Source of the DNA: CAZBRS01 sp964494475
GTDB lineage: Bacteria > Myxococcota_A > UBA9042 > CAZBRS01
Direction: 5' to 3'
Assembly: GCA_964494475.1 (NCBI GenBank)
Contig: CAZBRS010000020.1
Coordinates: forward strand, 26,284 to 90,283
DNA: 64,000 nt
In this document: one piece after another, positions 9,536-19,480 of the stretch
Layout of the letters: every line of letters starts with the position of its first letter
Numbering within the stretch: the first letter of the stretch is position 1
The notes under the pieces: model-generated
Seen by the model: only the letters and a program-made list of their open reading frames with translations
The model's database searches: none
Told to the model about the DNA's origin: nothing
Made by a program: the position numbers and the translations under genes

Positions 9536-10810
9536 CTATTCGTCGAGGTCGTCTTCGCCCTCGTCGAAGGTCGGGGAGGGCGCGGACGAAGCGGACTCGG
9601 CGGGCGGGGCCTTCTCGACCACGTGGGGCACGCCGACGTCGGTCACCTCGAGCAGGAAGCCCTTGAGGTACAGGCTCTCGGGCATCTGCAGCGACCAGGG
9701 GTGATCGGGCGGCTGGGTGGCCTCGGCGCGCACCTGCAGGTGCCGGCCCGTGTCGGCGCCCGCGAAGCGCAGCGCCTCGAGCAGGCGCTCGCGGTTCAGG
9801 TGCTGCGAGCACGTGAACACGAACATCTTGCCGCCCACGTCGAGCAGCTGCAGCGTGCGGTGCGCCAGGTGCCAGATGGCCCAGCGCAGGCGCTCCCACT
9901 GGTCGGCCGAGTGCGAGATGGCGGGGGGGTCGACCACCACCAGGTCCCAGCGCTCGCCCCGCTTGGCGGCGTCGTCCAGCCAGTTGAAGCAGTTGGCCTC
10001 GACGGTCTCGAAGGTTTCGACCTTGTTGGCCGCCAGGTTCTCGCGGCAGAGCTCGAGCGCGTCGGGCTTCAGATCGATGGCCAGGCCCCCGGCGCCGGCC
10101 AGACCCGCGTTGACGGCGAAGCCGCCCGTGTAGGTGAACAGGTCGAGCACGCGCATGCCGGGCTGGCAGTGCCGGCGGATGAGCGCGCGGTTCTCGCGCT
10201 GGTCGAGGTAGAAGCCCGTCTTCAGGCCGTGGCGCACGTCGGCCAGGAACGTGGCGGGGCCCTCGACGATCTCGACGCGCTTGGGCACGTTGCCGCAGAC
10301 CGTGCGGTTCACGGGCTCGAGGCGCTCCTCGAGGCGGCGCTTCATGTCCGAGCGCTCCTGCAGCCCCTTGGCCCCCGACAGCTCGAGCAGCAGGGGCTCC
10401 CACAGCTCGCGCAGGCGCTCCATGCCGAGGGTGCGCACCTGCACCACCACCACCTCGCCGAACACGTCGATGACCAGCCCCGGCAGCCCGTCGGCCTCGC
10501 CGTGCACCCAGCGGAACGAGTTCGAGTCGGGCACGAGGGCGCGCTTGCGGGCCAGCAGCGCCCCGAGCCGGTGCTCGAAGAACAGCCGGTCGACGGGCTC
10601 GTCGTGCCGGGTGAGCAGCCGCAGCGGGATGTGGGCGAAGCGCGCGTACGTGCCGCGCCCGAGGAAGGCGCCGTCGGCCGAGCGGATGTCGGCCACGCCC
10701 CCGGCCTGCTCCTTGCCCTCCATGCGGGCGATCTCCTCGCGGTACACGAGGCAGTGGAAATTGAGGAGCTTCTTCTCGCGGCCGGGCTTCAGGGTGAGCG
10801 TCAGGGGCAT
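9536..10810 (-). CDS. rlmI: RlmI-like 23S rRNA (cytosine-C5) methyltransferase
   Basis: 424 residues. Order: an N-terminal PUA-like RNA-binding region (about 1-80), a linker domain containing VHGEADGLPGLVIDVFG, then a class I SAM-methyltransferase fold with motif I VLDLFTYTGGFAVNAG and motif IV DLVVVDPPAI. The catalytic Cys is probably that of TCSQHL near the C-terminus. GFYLDQRENR is characteristic of the RlmI/RlmK group, which modify 23S rRNA (C1962 in E. coli). The tail is acidic (DEGEDDLDE). The ATG at 10810 follows GGAGG with five bases between; a GTG two codons upstream overlaps that site and is unlikely to be used. Confidence 0.85.
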   Translation of the reverse strand: MPLTLTLKPGREKKLLNFHCLVYREEIARMEGKEQAGGVADIRSADGAFLGRGTYARFAHIPLRLLTRHDEPVDRLFFEHRLGALLARKRALVPDSNSFRWVHGEADGLPGLVIDVFGEVVVVQVRTLGMERLRELWEPLLLELSGAKGLQERSDMKRRLEERLEPVNRTVCGNVPKRVEIVEGPATFLADVRHGLKTGFYLDQRENRALIRRHCQPGMRVLDLFTYTGGFAVNAGLAGAGGLAIDLKPDALELCRENLAANKVETFETVEANCFNWLDDAAKRGERWDLVVVDPPAISHSADQWERLRWAIWHLAHRTLQLLDVGGKMFVFTCSQHLNRERLLEALRFAGADTGRHLQVRAEATQPPDHPWSLQMPESLYLKGFLLEVTDVGVPHVVEKAPPAESASSAPSPTFDEGEDDLDE

Positions 10811-10861
10811 GGACACCTCCGCAGGCCGCGGAGGGTAGCACGGCGAAACGGGCGGCGCCAG

Positions 10862-12565
10862 CTACAGGGGCTTGGTGGCCTCGGGGGCGGCCGTCGGCGC
10901 AGCGGTTGGCGCGGCCGGGGCCGGAGCCTCGGGCGCGGGCTCCGCGCTCGGCAGCGACCGGAGCGTGACCGCCTTCACCTGGCCCTGGCGCGCCAGGTCG
11001 ATCGACTCGGCCAGCACGCGCGCCAGTTCTTGGGGGGCGTGGAAGCCCATGGAGTTCTCGGCCGCCACGAAGTCGAGGCGCCATTGGGCCGCGCGCTGCA
11101 GATCGGCCAGCTCCTTCAGCGCGGGGTCGGCCTGCACCGCCTGCTGCCACCGGGCGAGCAGGCGGGTCTTCGTCTCGGCGGCGATCAGCGCCTGCTGCTC
11201 CTCGGGGCTCTTGGCGTCGAAGCCGGCGCTGGCCGCCAGGGCCACGCGGGCCTCGGCCAGGGCGTCGGGCCGGGCGCGCTCGTCGTGCCGCGCGCGCAGG
11301 GGCACCACGGCGTCGATCAGGGCCACGGCCGCTTGGCCGGCGCGGGTCATGAGCGCGAAGTGCCGGACCTGGATGGCCTCGACGCGCTCCTTCAGCTCCT
11401 TCTCGCCGTACGGGTGGCAGGTCTCGCACGAGCGGTTCAGCTGCAGCAGCGGGCTGCGCACCCAGTGCTCCGAGACCTTCATGGCGCCCTCGCGCTTGTA
11501 GGGCATGTGGCAGTCGGCGCAGGCCACGCCGCTGCGCGCGTGCACGCCCTGGCTCCACACCTCGAACTCGGGGTGCTGCGCCTTCAGCACGTCGAAGCCC
11601 GTCTCGGCGTGCACCCAGTCCTTGAAGCGGCTGCCCTTGACCTCGAGGGCGTCGTAGGTCGCCTCGATCTGCTCGGCCTTCAGGCCCCCGGCCCACGGGA
11701 AGAAGAGGGTCTGGCCCTTGCCGCAGAAGTACTCGACGTGGCACTGGGCGCACACGTAGGAGCGCATCTCCTGCCGCGTGCCGTCGACGTTGGGGTCGTA
11801 GGGCGCCATGCGGTCGCCCTTGCGCCAGGCGCCCACGCTCGGCAGGTGCGGCACCTCGGCCTCGGACGCCGCCAGCGCCTGGATGCCGGTGAGGAAGCCC
11901 GGCCGGGTCACGCGCAGCTCGTTGGTCTTGGGGTCGTGGCAGTCGACGCACGACACGGGGTGCGCGCCCTTCGTCAGCTCGCCCAGCTTCGCGTGGGCGT
12001 CCCAGTAGCTGAGCTTCGCGACCTCCTCGAGGCCCCGGGTCACCTGCTCGGAGGGCGTGCCCTGGGGCAGCGCCTCGCGGCCCAGCTTGCGGTACAGGGG
12101 CATGATCGACGCGTGGCAGTGCAGGCAGTTTCCCGACTGCTTGCCCTCGGCCGGCACGTTGCGCTTCGTGACCTCCTGATCCTTCAGCATGAAGGCGTGG
12201 CCGCGCCGGTCGCGGTAGTCGATGCCGAACAGGTAGCCGGCGAAGATGCGCTTCAGCCAGGGGTCGCGCTCGGACTTCTGGGGGGGCAGCGAGCCCTCGG
12301 GGCCGACCATGCCCCCGCCGAAGCGGGTGGTGGAGGGCTCGGACGTGCGCCGGTAGCCATCGTACTGCCGGGGGAAGTTCACGCCCCACGTCGCGGCGTC
12401 CACGTCGTCGTCGGTCACTTCGACGAGCTTCAGGACCGTGCTCCGGCCCTCCTGCTTGCGCTCGAACACGTTGACGAGGAGCGCCGCCACCGTGGCCGTG
12501 GCCAGCGCCGCGAGGAGCGCGACCGCCAGGTAGCCGAGAAAGCGCGTCTTGGGGGTGCCTGCCAT
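10862..12565 (-). CDS. nrfA: Cytochrome c nitrite reductase, catalytic pentaheme subunit NrfA
   Basis: 567 residues with an N-terminal membrane helix (about 8-33). Five heme motifs: CLHCH (147-151), CVDCH (206-210), CAQCH (272-276), CADCH (349-353) and CETCH (380-384). NrfA reduces nitrite to ammonium in the periplasm. CAQCHVEYF (Tyr279) and GVHARSGVACADCHMPY (His342) match active-site regions of the family. The first heme motif, which in the best-studied enzymes is CxxCK with Lys as active-site ligand, is CxxCH here, placing it in the CxxCH group. An Ala/Pro-rich tail of about 35 residues follows the catalytic domain. I prefer the ATG at 12565 (seven bases after AGGAG) to the ATG at 12571. 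It follows nrfH by 12 bp. Confidence 0.93.
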   Translation of the reverse strand: MAGTPKTRFLGYLAVALLAALATATVAALLVNVFERKQEGRSTVLKLVEVTDDDVDAATWGVNFPRQYDGYRRTSEPSTTRFGGGMVGPEGSLPPQKSERDPWLKRIFAGYLFGIDYRDRRGHAFMLKDQEVTKRNVPAEGKQSGNCLHCHASIMPLYRKLGREALPQGTPSEQVTRGLEEVAKLSYWDAHAKLGELTKGAHPVSCVDCHDPKTNELRVTRPGFLTGIQALAASEAEVPHLPSVGAWRKGDRMAPYDPNVDGTRQEMRSYVCAQCHVEYFCGKGQTLFFPWAGGLKAEQIEATYDALEVKGSRFKDWVHAETGFDVLKAQHPEFEVWSQGVHARSGVACADCHMPYKREGAMKVSEHWVRSPLLQLNRSCETCHPYGEKELKERVEAIQVRHFALMTRAGQAAVALIDAVVPLRARHDERARPDALAEARVALAASAGFDAKSPEEQQALIAAETKTRLLARWQQAVQADPALKELADLQRAAQWRLDFVAAENSMGFHAPQELARVLAESIDLARQGQVKAVTLRSLPSAEPAPEAPAPAAPTAAPTAAPEATKPL

Positions 12566-12577
12566 GTTCATTCTCCT

Positions 12578-13078
12578 CTATCGCCGGGCGCCGTGACCCA
12601 CGGCGTGGTGGCACTGGACACAGCGGATGGCGTCGTCGGCCCACGTGCTGCCGCGCACGACCTCGTGGACCAGGTCGCCGTGGCAGCGCAGGCAGTTGTC
12701 CTGCAGGATCTGGCTGTTGGCCGGCTTGATGCGGATGGGCTCGACGAACACGCGGCGCGCGCCGGGCTCGTCGGGGGTGGACGACTGGAACGTGAACCCC
12801 GTGGAGTGGTGGTAGCCGTTCAGGCCCTTGGCCAGGTACTTCGCGAAGAACCGGGGCGGCACGTGGCAGTCGTTGCAGGTGGCGTTGGCGTGGTGGGGGC
12901 CCTTGCGCCACGAGTCGAACACGTCGTTCATCACGTGGCAGTTGGCGCAGGCCGCCGGGTCGTTGCTGAGGTACGACAGCCCCTCGGCGTACTGGAAGGT
13001 GAACGCCCCGAGGCCCACCAGCGCGCCGCCGAGGAGCGCCACGACCAGCCTGCCAACCGAATACCGGGCGATGGGCAC
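12578..13078 (-). CDS. nrfH: Cytochrome c nitrite reductase, quinol-oxidising tetraheme subunit NrfH
   Basis: 166 residues, the usual NapC/NirT-family NrfH size. One N-terminal membrane helix (about 10-28), then four heme motifs: CANCH (44-48), CNDCH (68-72), CLRCH (129-133) and CVQCH (153-157). The first motif is followed by VM, matching the Met ligand known for heme 1 of NrfH. NrfH anchors NrfA to the membrane and passes electrons from the quinol pool. It is the first gene of the nrfHA operon; the promoter at 13108-13137 fits it well and GGAGGG precedes the ATG. Confidence 0.93.
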   Translation of the reverse strand: MPIARYSVGRLVVALLGGALVGLGAFTFQYAEGLSYLSNDPAACANCHVMNDVFDSWRKGPHHANATCNDCHVPPRFFAKYLAKGLNGYHHSTGFTFQSSTPDEPGARRVFVEPIRIKPANSQILQDNCLRCHGDLVHEVVRGSTWADDAIRCVQCHHAVGHGARR

Positions 13079-13107
13079 GACGCCCTCCGAGGGTCCGCGT
13101 GGGCGCG

Positions 13108-13137
13108 AATCTACGCCGCGGTGTCCGGCGCTGTCAA
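13108..13137 (-). promoter_or_regulatory. Strong sigma70-like promoter of nrfHA
   Basis: On the minus strand a perfect TTGACA and TAGATT are separated by 18 bp; the -10 box ends 29 bp before the nrfH ATG. It is the best promoter match in the window. Confidence 0.6.
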
Positions 13138-13147
13138 GGAAAGATAT

Positions 13148-13159
13148 ATTGACGATTGA
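13148..13159 (-). promoter_or_regulatory. AT-rich direct repeat upstream of the nrfHA promoter
   Basis: Two ATTGA elements with 7-bp periodicity (plus strand ATTGACGATTGA) lie in a short AT-rich patch (13137-13175) just upstream of the -35 box. It is a possible binding site for a nitrogen- or oxygen-responsive regulator, but it is not an FNR-type palindrome and no regulator can be named. Confidence 0.25.
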
Positions 13160-13185
13160 AAATACCGTAATAGGCAGGCGACGAA

Positions 13186-13212
13186 CCGCGGGTTCGCCGA
13201 GCCGGCCCGCGG
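13186..13212 (-). terminator. Hairpin after the WG-repeat lipoprotein gene
   Basis: A perfect 7-bp inverted repeat CCGCGGG/CCCGCGG with a 13-base loop begins one base past the stop codon at 13214. No clear U-run follows directly, so its strength as a terminator is uncertain. It separates this gene from the nrfHA promoter. Confidence 0.4.
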
Positions 13213-13213
13213 C

Positions 13214-13912
13214 CTACTCTTCGGCCACCTCTCGACCCGTGCGATCGATGGAGCGCCACTCGCCGTGGACGTTGACGCGCGCCACGCCCTCGTCGAAGGT
13301 GCTCGCGTCGTCGTAGCGGCAGGGGATGACCACCTCGCCGGCGTGATCGATGAAGCCCCAGCGGCCGCCGACCCAGCGCACGTGCTCGCCCTGGTGCTCG
13401 GGGAGGCAGCCGTCGCAGACCAGCGCCAGGCCCTCGGTGAACGACTCGGCGTAGGCGAAGCCCGTGCGCAGCACCACGCGCCCGCGCTCGTCGAAGAACG
13501 CGAAGCCGTTGTCGGCCACGCACCGCGCGAGCCCTTCGTGGAAGGGGTCGGGGTAGTTGTCGACGATCCAGGGGCGCGGCACGACGGTGGCTCCGCGCCG
13601 ATCGATGAAGCGCCAGCCGTCGCGGTCGGCCACCGCCGCGATGCCACCGGCCGTGAACTCGAGCGCGATCTGGTAGCGCGGGGCGAGCTCCCAGGTGCCG
13701 TCGGCGGCTTGGTAGCCCCACAGGTTGTCGGCTGCGGACTCGGCGGGGAAGGGCAGGGGGCGGGTGTCCACGACGACCTCCGGGGCAGGGGTGGGCGTGC
13801 TCGCGCACCCGGCGCCGCCTGCGAGCAGCGCAAGGGCGAGCAGCGCGAGGGCGGGAAGCAGGCCGCCGGACCGGCGGCGGGAGCAGGGCGTCCTGCGATT
13901 CGGACGGTTCAT
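13214..13912 (-). CDS. WG-repeat lipoprotein
   Basis: 232 residues. A basic N-terminus, hydrophobic stretch and lipobox (LAGGAGC, Cys36) predict a lipoprotein. The mature part consists of WG (KWG-type) repeats of about 35-45 residues, visible as NLWGYQAADGTWELAPRY, DGWRFIDRRGATVVPRP, NGFAFFDERGRVVL, GRWGFIDHAGEVVIPCRYD and GEWRSIDRTG. These beta-propeller-like repeats are common in surface proteins; no catalytic function is known or visible. Expressed alone, with its own promoter and a downstream hairpin. Confidence 0.85.
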   Translation of the reverse strand: MNRPNRRTPCSRRRSGGLLPALALLALALLAGGAGCASTPTPAPEVVVDTRPLPFPAESAADNLWGYQAADGTWELAPRYQIALEFTAGGIAAVADRDGWRFIDRRGATVVPRPWIVDNYPDPFHEGLARCVADNGFAFFDERGRVVLRTGFAYAESFTEGLALVCDGCLPEHQGEHVRWVGGRWGFIDHAGEVVIPCRYDDASTFDEGVARVNVHGEWRSIDRTGREVAEE

Positions 13913-13933
13913 GGAGACTCCTTCGGCCCTGTG

Positions 13934-13962
13934 AATCTAGGCCGTACAGGCCCGCCTGTAAA
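13934..13962 (-). promoter_or_regulatory. Putative promoter of the WG-repeat lipoprotein gene
   Basis: On the minus strand, TTTACA and TAGATT are separated by 17 bp, about 22 bp before the ATG at 13912. The -10 box is identical to that of nrfHA. Confidence 0.5.
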
Positions 13963-14031
13963 CGCCCGCTTGGTCGCGCGACCCGAATCGTGCTAACCAA
14001 AAAGCCAATTTCTCGATCGAGGTGACCCGGC

Positions 14032-15378
<1,347 letters not shown>

Positions 15379-15390
15379 AAGGCCGACCAA

Positions 15391-15412
15391 CCCCGGGCTT
15401 TCGTTCCCGGGG
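15391..15412 (+). terminator. Hairpin between diguanylate cyclase and ATPase genes
   Basis: Perfect 7-bp inverted repeat CCCCGGG/CCCGGGG around an 8-base loop, 12 bp after the cyclase stop. No U-run is present. Probably separates the two transcription units. Confidence 0.4.
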
Positions 15413-15434
15413 GTTCGCGGATAAGCTACCCCGT

Positions 15435-17027
15435 ATGAAGTACTTCAACACCGCCGGACCCTGCGACCCGGCCAAGCACTACATGGTCCCGCCTGAGGCG
15501 CGTCTGCCGGACGCGCGGCGGCTCATCGATCGTGAATCGTACTTCGTGGTGCACGCCCCGCGCCAGACCGGGAAGAGCACGGCGCTGCGCTCCCTGGCCT
15601 GGGCGCTCACCGCCGAGGGACGCTACTGCGCGGTGTACTTTTCGTGCGAAACGGCCGAGGCGATGGGCGACGACTACGAGGCTACGGAGGCCGCTGTTCT
15701 CGACGAGATCGTGCGCGTAGCTTCGCGGGAGCTTCCGTCCGACCTTCGGTCTCCACGGGCGCCCGAGGCCCCTCCGGGCAAACGGTTGGCCGCGCTGCTC
15801 GCTTCCTGGGCCGCCGCTTGTCCCCGGCCGCTGGTGCTCTTTTTCGACGAGATCGACGCGCTCCGGGGTGCCAGCCTACTCTCGGTGCTGCGACAATTGC
15901 GCGCTGGTTTCCCGTCGCGGCCGCAGGCTTTCCCCGCTTCGGTCGTGCTCTGCGGTCTGCGCGACGTGCGCGACTACAAGGTCGCGAGTGGAGGAGACCC
16001 CGAGCGGCTGGGTACATCGAGCCCGTTCAACATCAAGGTGGCGTCGCTCCGCGTCGCCGATTTCGGGCAGGATCAAGTGCGCGAGCTGTACGCGCAGCAC
16101 ACGGCGGCGACCGGCCAGCACTTCCACGAGGCGGCGCTGGCGCTCGCGTGGGAGCTGACGCAGGGCCAGCCCTGGCTGACCAACGCCCTGGCGGCCGAGA
16201 TCGTCGACGAGATACGCGTGCCCTTGTCCGAGGTCATCACGGCGGCCCACGTAGACGCGGCCAAGGAGCGCCTGATCCTGGCTCGTCAGACGCACCTCGA
16301 TTCGTTGGTGGCCCGGCTGATGGAGCCACGCGTTCGGCGCGTGATCGCCCCTCTCATGGCCGGCGAGGAGACGAGCGGGGACCCGGCATCCGCTCCGTCG
16401 GGGTCTTACGACGACGACGTGCAGTACGTGCGCGATCTCGGCCTGGTATCGGTTCGTCCGCCGTTGCGGGTGGCCAACCCCATCTATCGCGAGGTCATGG
16501 TGCGCGTGCTGGCCACCGAGGCCGAAGACAAGATCGACCTCGAGCCGCGCAGCTTCATCCTTCCCGATGGGCGCCTCGACCTGGAGCGCATGCTCCGGGA
16601 GTTCGTCGCGTTCTGGAAGGAGCACGGGGACGTCCTGGCGGGCAAGATGCCGTACCATGAGGTGGCTCCGCAGCTCGTGTTCATGGCGTTCCTCCAGCGC
16701 GTCGTCAACGGAGGCGGCTACGTCGACCGCGAATACGGCGTCGGACGGGGCCGCATCGACCTGCTGGTGCGTTGGCCGCTCCGGAATTCCAGCCCGGCCG
16801 CCTGGCAGCGCGAAGCCCTGGAGTTGAAGGTCTGGGCGCCCGACAAGCCCGATCCGTTGGCGAAGGGGCTGGAGCAACTCGACGGGTACCTGATGAAGCT
16901 CGGTCTGGACCAGGGGACGCTCGTGCTCTTCGACCGGCGCGACGAGGCGCCGGCGTGGGCAGAGCGTGGCACGTTCGAGACCGTGCGGTCGACGAGAGGC
17001 CGGGCGATCACCGTTCTACGAGCGTGA
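15435..17027 (+). CDS. AAA-like ATPase fused to a PD-(D/E)XK nuclease-like domain
   Basis: 530 residues. Residues 1-330 form an ATPase of the AAA-like group with Walker A APRQTGKST (41-49) and Walker B LVLFFDEIDAL (133-143). A winged-helix-like segment follows. The C-terminal part contains GRGRIDLLVRW (Asp442) and ELK (Glu463, Lys465), the D-(X)n-E-X-K arrangement of PD-(D/E)XK nucleases, as in families combining an AAA ATPase with a DUF1703-type domain. These are widespread, poorly characterised proteins, some in mobile or defence contexts. Codons look somewhat less GC-biased than in the flanking genes, which hints at acquisition but was not measured. Stands alone, convergent with the next gene. 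Confidence 0.7.
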   Translation: MKYFNTAGPCDPAKHYMVPPEARLPDARRLIDRESYFVVHAPRQTGKSTALRSLAWALTAEGRYCAVYFSCETAEAMGDDYEATEAAVLDEIVRVASRELPSDLRSPRAPEAPPGKRLAALLASWAAACPRPLVLFFDEIDALRGASLLSVLRQLRAGFPSRPQAFPASVVLCGLRDVRDYKVASGGDPERLGTSSPFNIKVASLRVADFGQDQVRELYAQHTAATGQHFHEAALALAWELTQGQPWLTNALAAEIVDEIRVPLSEVITAAHVDAAKERLILARQTHLDSLVARLMEPRVRRVIAPLMAGEETSGDPASAPSGSYDDDVQYVRDLGLVSVRPPLRVANPIYREVMVRVLATEAEDKIDLEPRSFILPDGRLDLERMLREFVAFWKEHGDVLAGKMPYHEVAPQLVFMAFLQRVVNGGGYVDREYGVGRGRIDLLVRWPLRNSSPAAWQREALELKVWAPDKPDPLAKGLEQLDGYLMKLGLDQGTLVLFDRRDEAPAWAERGTFETVRSTRGRAITVLRA

Positions 17028-17108
17028 CAGGACGCGGCCTTCGTTCGACGAGCCGGATGCACCTCGCACACCGGACGTTGTCACGACGCCGAGCTCGTGA
17101 GGTTCCGG

Positions 17109-19376
17109 CTATTCGTCGTCATCGTCGTCGTCGATCGCTCTTGCCTCGGCGGACTCGGCGGACCTGGTGACCGAGAGCGGCGAGCGCGGGCTGCTCGAAG
17201 GCGCGAACGGCGAGTACGAGAACGCGATGTCGACGACGAGACCGGCGCCGCGAAGGGTCAGGCGTCGCGGAACATCGAACGGGACGGGTGCGTCGCTGCG
17301 ACCGTATCGGGACAGGTCCTCGCGGACCAGCGGAGGGATGTCGTCGCGAACCAGTTGCCAAGCCAACAGGCCGTCTCTGGGCACCGAGCATGGGGCCAAC
17401 AGCACCAAGTCGTCGGTCTCCTCGCGTACGTCGCTCCGATCGTTGTACCCGTACGATGTTTTCAGGGGCAACGCCGCGTGGAAGGCGGCGGAACAGGCCT
17501 CGTTCCCTGCGTTCCTCCGGGCGCGGAGCGTCGCGACCCAACCCGACCCCAAGGGCAGCATGTGTCGACCATCGGCCAAACGCACCGGTTGCGTCGTCGC
17601 TACCGCCTCGCGCAGCAGGAGCCACATCTGCCCCAGCGTCTCGTCAGCCCATCTCCAGATGCTCTGCAGGAGTTTCACCATCGTCTTCTCGCGTGCTTCG
17701 CAATGGACCGTGACGCATCCGCGCGGGGCGCCGGCTGGACGACCCCGGGAAGAGATCAATGACGACGCCTCGAACGCGTCCAGCATCCAGCTTTCGTCCA
17801 GCGCTTGCGTCTCTGTCGGCGGCAGGAGCGGGCTGCCCTCCGGCACATAGCCGTCTTGCTGGAATTTCCAAGAGAAGGACTGGAACGATGTCTCCCGATC
17901 GATGACCACGTTCGCCGCCGCGGGCAGCGGCCGGGCCGGCTTTTCGGAATCTCTTCCCACCTTCGCGATCACGAGCGCCGACAGATGTCTTTCCTCGGCC
18001 GACGGGGCGTCGAGCTCGAAGACCGTGGCGGGCGGCTCAGCGTCGAGCAGCTTCTGGAGTCCTGCCTGCCAATGCTCCTCGGCCGCTTCGGGGAGGCCAT
18101 GCAGCGCGCCAGCGAATAAGAGCCCCGTTCGCGCGTGCTCGACCTCGCCCTCGGCGGCGCCATTTGCGATCAACCGCTTCGTCAGGTCCGTCAGCAGCGG
18201 GTCCTTCACGTAGTCCTCGACCGTCCATGCTTTCGTGGCGTCGAGGATGCGTGAGAGCGCCGATTGCGTCCTCTCGACCTTGTGGACTCGAACCTGCTCG
18301 TGCTCCTCGAAGGCCAGTTTCCGGGACGGGTTCACGACGTGAACCTCGTTGTCGACCAGTAGCACGCGATCCGCTACGGGTCGGCGGAGGGCCCGATCGA
18401 GCACGGCCTGCACGTGCGCGGGGGTGGCCCTCTCGACTTCGCTCTTCAGGTGGTCCGCGAGGCGGGTAGCCGCCCACAGCGCGCGTTCGAGCGGCAGCGA
18501 GCACGCGACGACGCCGATCTGCTCTCCGAGCCAACGGCGGTTCCCCGGGGGCAGTTTCGTGAGTTCCGCCTGCCGTTCGTCGACCAGAATATCCATCATC
18601 TGGCGCTTCCACAGCGCGTCATCCGGAAACCGACACGGTTCGGCCGCCACGCCCGCGGCCTCCAGCGGGTGGAGGGGGGTCGCGACGGCCAACCTGCCAT
18701 CGCGTGCCACGGAGGCGCGCGCAACGTCGGGGTCGGGGTGGAAAGCGAAGCCGCCATTCCGCCGCCGACCGATCGCGATCCAGGTCGCGATGTCGTGCCG
18801 CCAGCGATGCGTGACGACGAGGGCGCCTCCTTCGCTCAAGCTCAGGGCCCGGCCTTCCGCGGCCGACTCCTCTACTCGCTCGACGGTCAACGCACCCTTC
18901 TCCACGTAGTCCTCGTCGAAGGGCCGCGGGAACGCCATGTGCTGATCTCGAGTCAGGAGCAGGATCACCCGCTGCCACTCGGGAAAGCGCAGGAAGGTCT
19001 TGTCAAGGCTGGCGAAAAGCGCGGTCGAATCTTGTGGATTCTCGGTCAGCCCCGCGACATCGATGACCAAACGTATGGGCAGCTTTCCGCCGTCCTTCAG
19101 GAACGTCTGTGCCTCGGCATCGATCGCGGTCCGCTCTTCGTCCGTGGCTCCGAGCACGCCGAACAACAACGCCGCCCTTTCCCGAACTTCGAAGAAGAAC
19201 TTGATCCCTTTCGTTTTTCCCTTGAGGAGCTCGCTCAGTCTAGAGGGGATGCTGCTCTGGCTGACCTGGTCGTCGGCGTGGGCCGCGTTCCACGCCTCGA
19301 CCCACTCCACAGCGACGATCTTTTGAGGCTTCGTGCTACGCTCCAGCAGATTCCCTAGCGCTTCGTGTACGGGCAT
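17109..19376 (-). CDS. Large protein of unknown function with N-terminal HTH-like segment and poly-Asp tail
   Basis: 755 residues; not recognised. The first 80 residues are helical and resemble a small DNA-binding or adaptor domain (VHEALGNLLERSTKPQK, SQSSIPSRLSELLKGK). Residues about 95-280 look like an alpha/beta domain (LPIRLVIDVAG, EWQRVILLLTRD). The rest is mixed, with no catalytic motif I can identify. It ends in seven acidic residues (DDDDDDE). No signal peptide or membrane segment is seen. The ATG at 19376 is favoured because GGGAGG lies nine bases upstream; the ATG at 19385 abuts that sequence. Its promoter region contains repeated GGCAA half-sites. Codon use seems less GC-extreme than its neighbours (impression only). 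Confidence 0.6.
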   Translation of the reverse strand: MPVHEALGNLLERSTKPQKIVAVEWVEAWNAAHADDQVSQSSIPSRLSELLKGKTKGIKFFFEVRERAALLFGVLGATDEERTAIDAEAQTFLKDGGKLPIRLVIDVAGLTENPQDSTALFASLDKTFLRFPEWQRVILLLTRDQHMAFPRPFDEDYVEKGALTVERVEESAAEGRALSLSEGGALVVTHRWRHDIATWIAIGRRRNGGFAFHPDPDVARASVARDGRLAVATPLHPLEAAGVAAEPCRFPDDALWKRQMMDILVDERQAELTKLPPGNRRWLGEQIGVVACSLPLERALWAATRLADHLKSEVERATPAHVQAVLDRALRRPVADRVLLVDNEVHVVNPSRKLAFEEHEQVRVHKVERTQSALSRILDATKAWTVEDYVKDPLLTDLTKRLIANGAAEGEVEHARTGLLFAGALHGLPEAAEEHWQAGLQKLLDAEPPATVFELDAPSAEERHLSALVIAKVGRDSEKPARPLPAAANVVIDRETSFQSFSWKFQQDGYVPEGSPLLPPTETQALDESWMLDAFEASSLISSRGRPAGAPRGCVTVHCEAREKTMVKLLQSIWRWADETLGQMWLLLREAVATTQPVRLADGRHMLPLGSGWVATLRARRNAGNEACSAAFHAALPLKTSYGYNDRSDVREETDDLVLLAPCSVPRDGLLAWQLVRDDIPPLVREDLSRYGRSDAPVPFDVPRRLTLRGAGLVVDIAFSYSPFAPSSSPRSPLSVTRSAESAEARAIDDDDDDE

Positions 19377-19436
19377 GGTAGTCATCCTCCCAAGTGCTCT
19401 AGTTGTTCGGCCTGATCCCCGTGGCGCCACGACGTC

Positions 19437-19464
19437 ACTCTACGAGCCTCAATCGTCACATCAA
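19437..19464 (-). promoter_or_regulatory. Putative promoter of the 755-residue unknown gene
   Basis: On the minus strand, TTGATG and TAGAGT are separated by 16 bp, about 60 bp before the ATG at 19376. Confidence 0.35.
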
Positions 19465-19480
19465 GGCTGCCCGGATTGCT

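Noticed and set aside
4950..12911. Very long open frames on both strands (about 2650 codons each, 4950-12911 minus and 5177-13159 plus)
   Set aside because: They run antisense or out of frame through several clear genes, are dominated by Arg, Ala, Gly and His, and contain no domain; they result from high GC content.
13141..13175. FNR/NNR-type palindrome upstream of nrfHA
   Set aside because: The AT-rich patch has ATTGA elements as a direct repeat, not the inverted TTGAT-N4-ATCAA; kept only as a low-confidence direct repeat.
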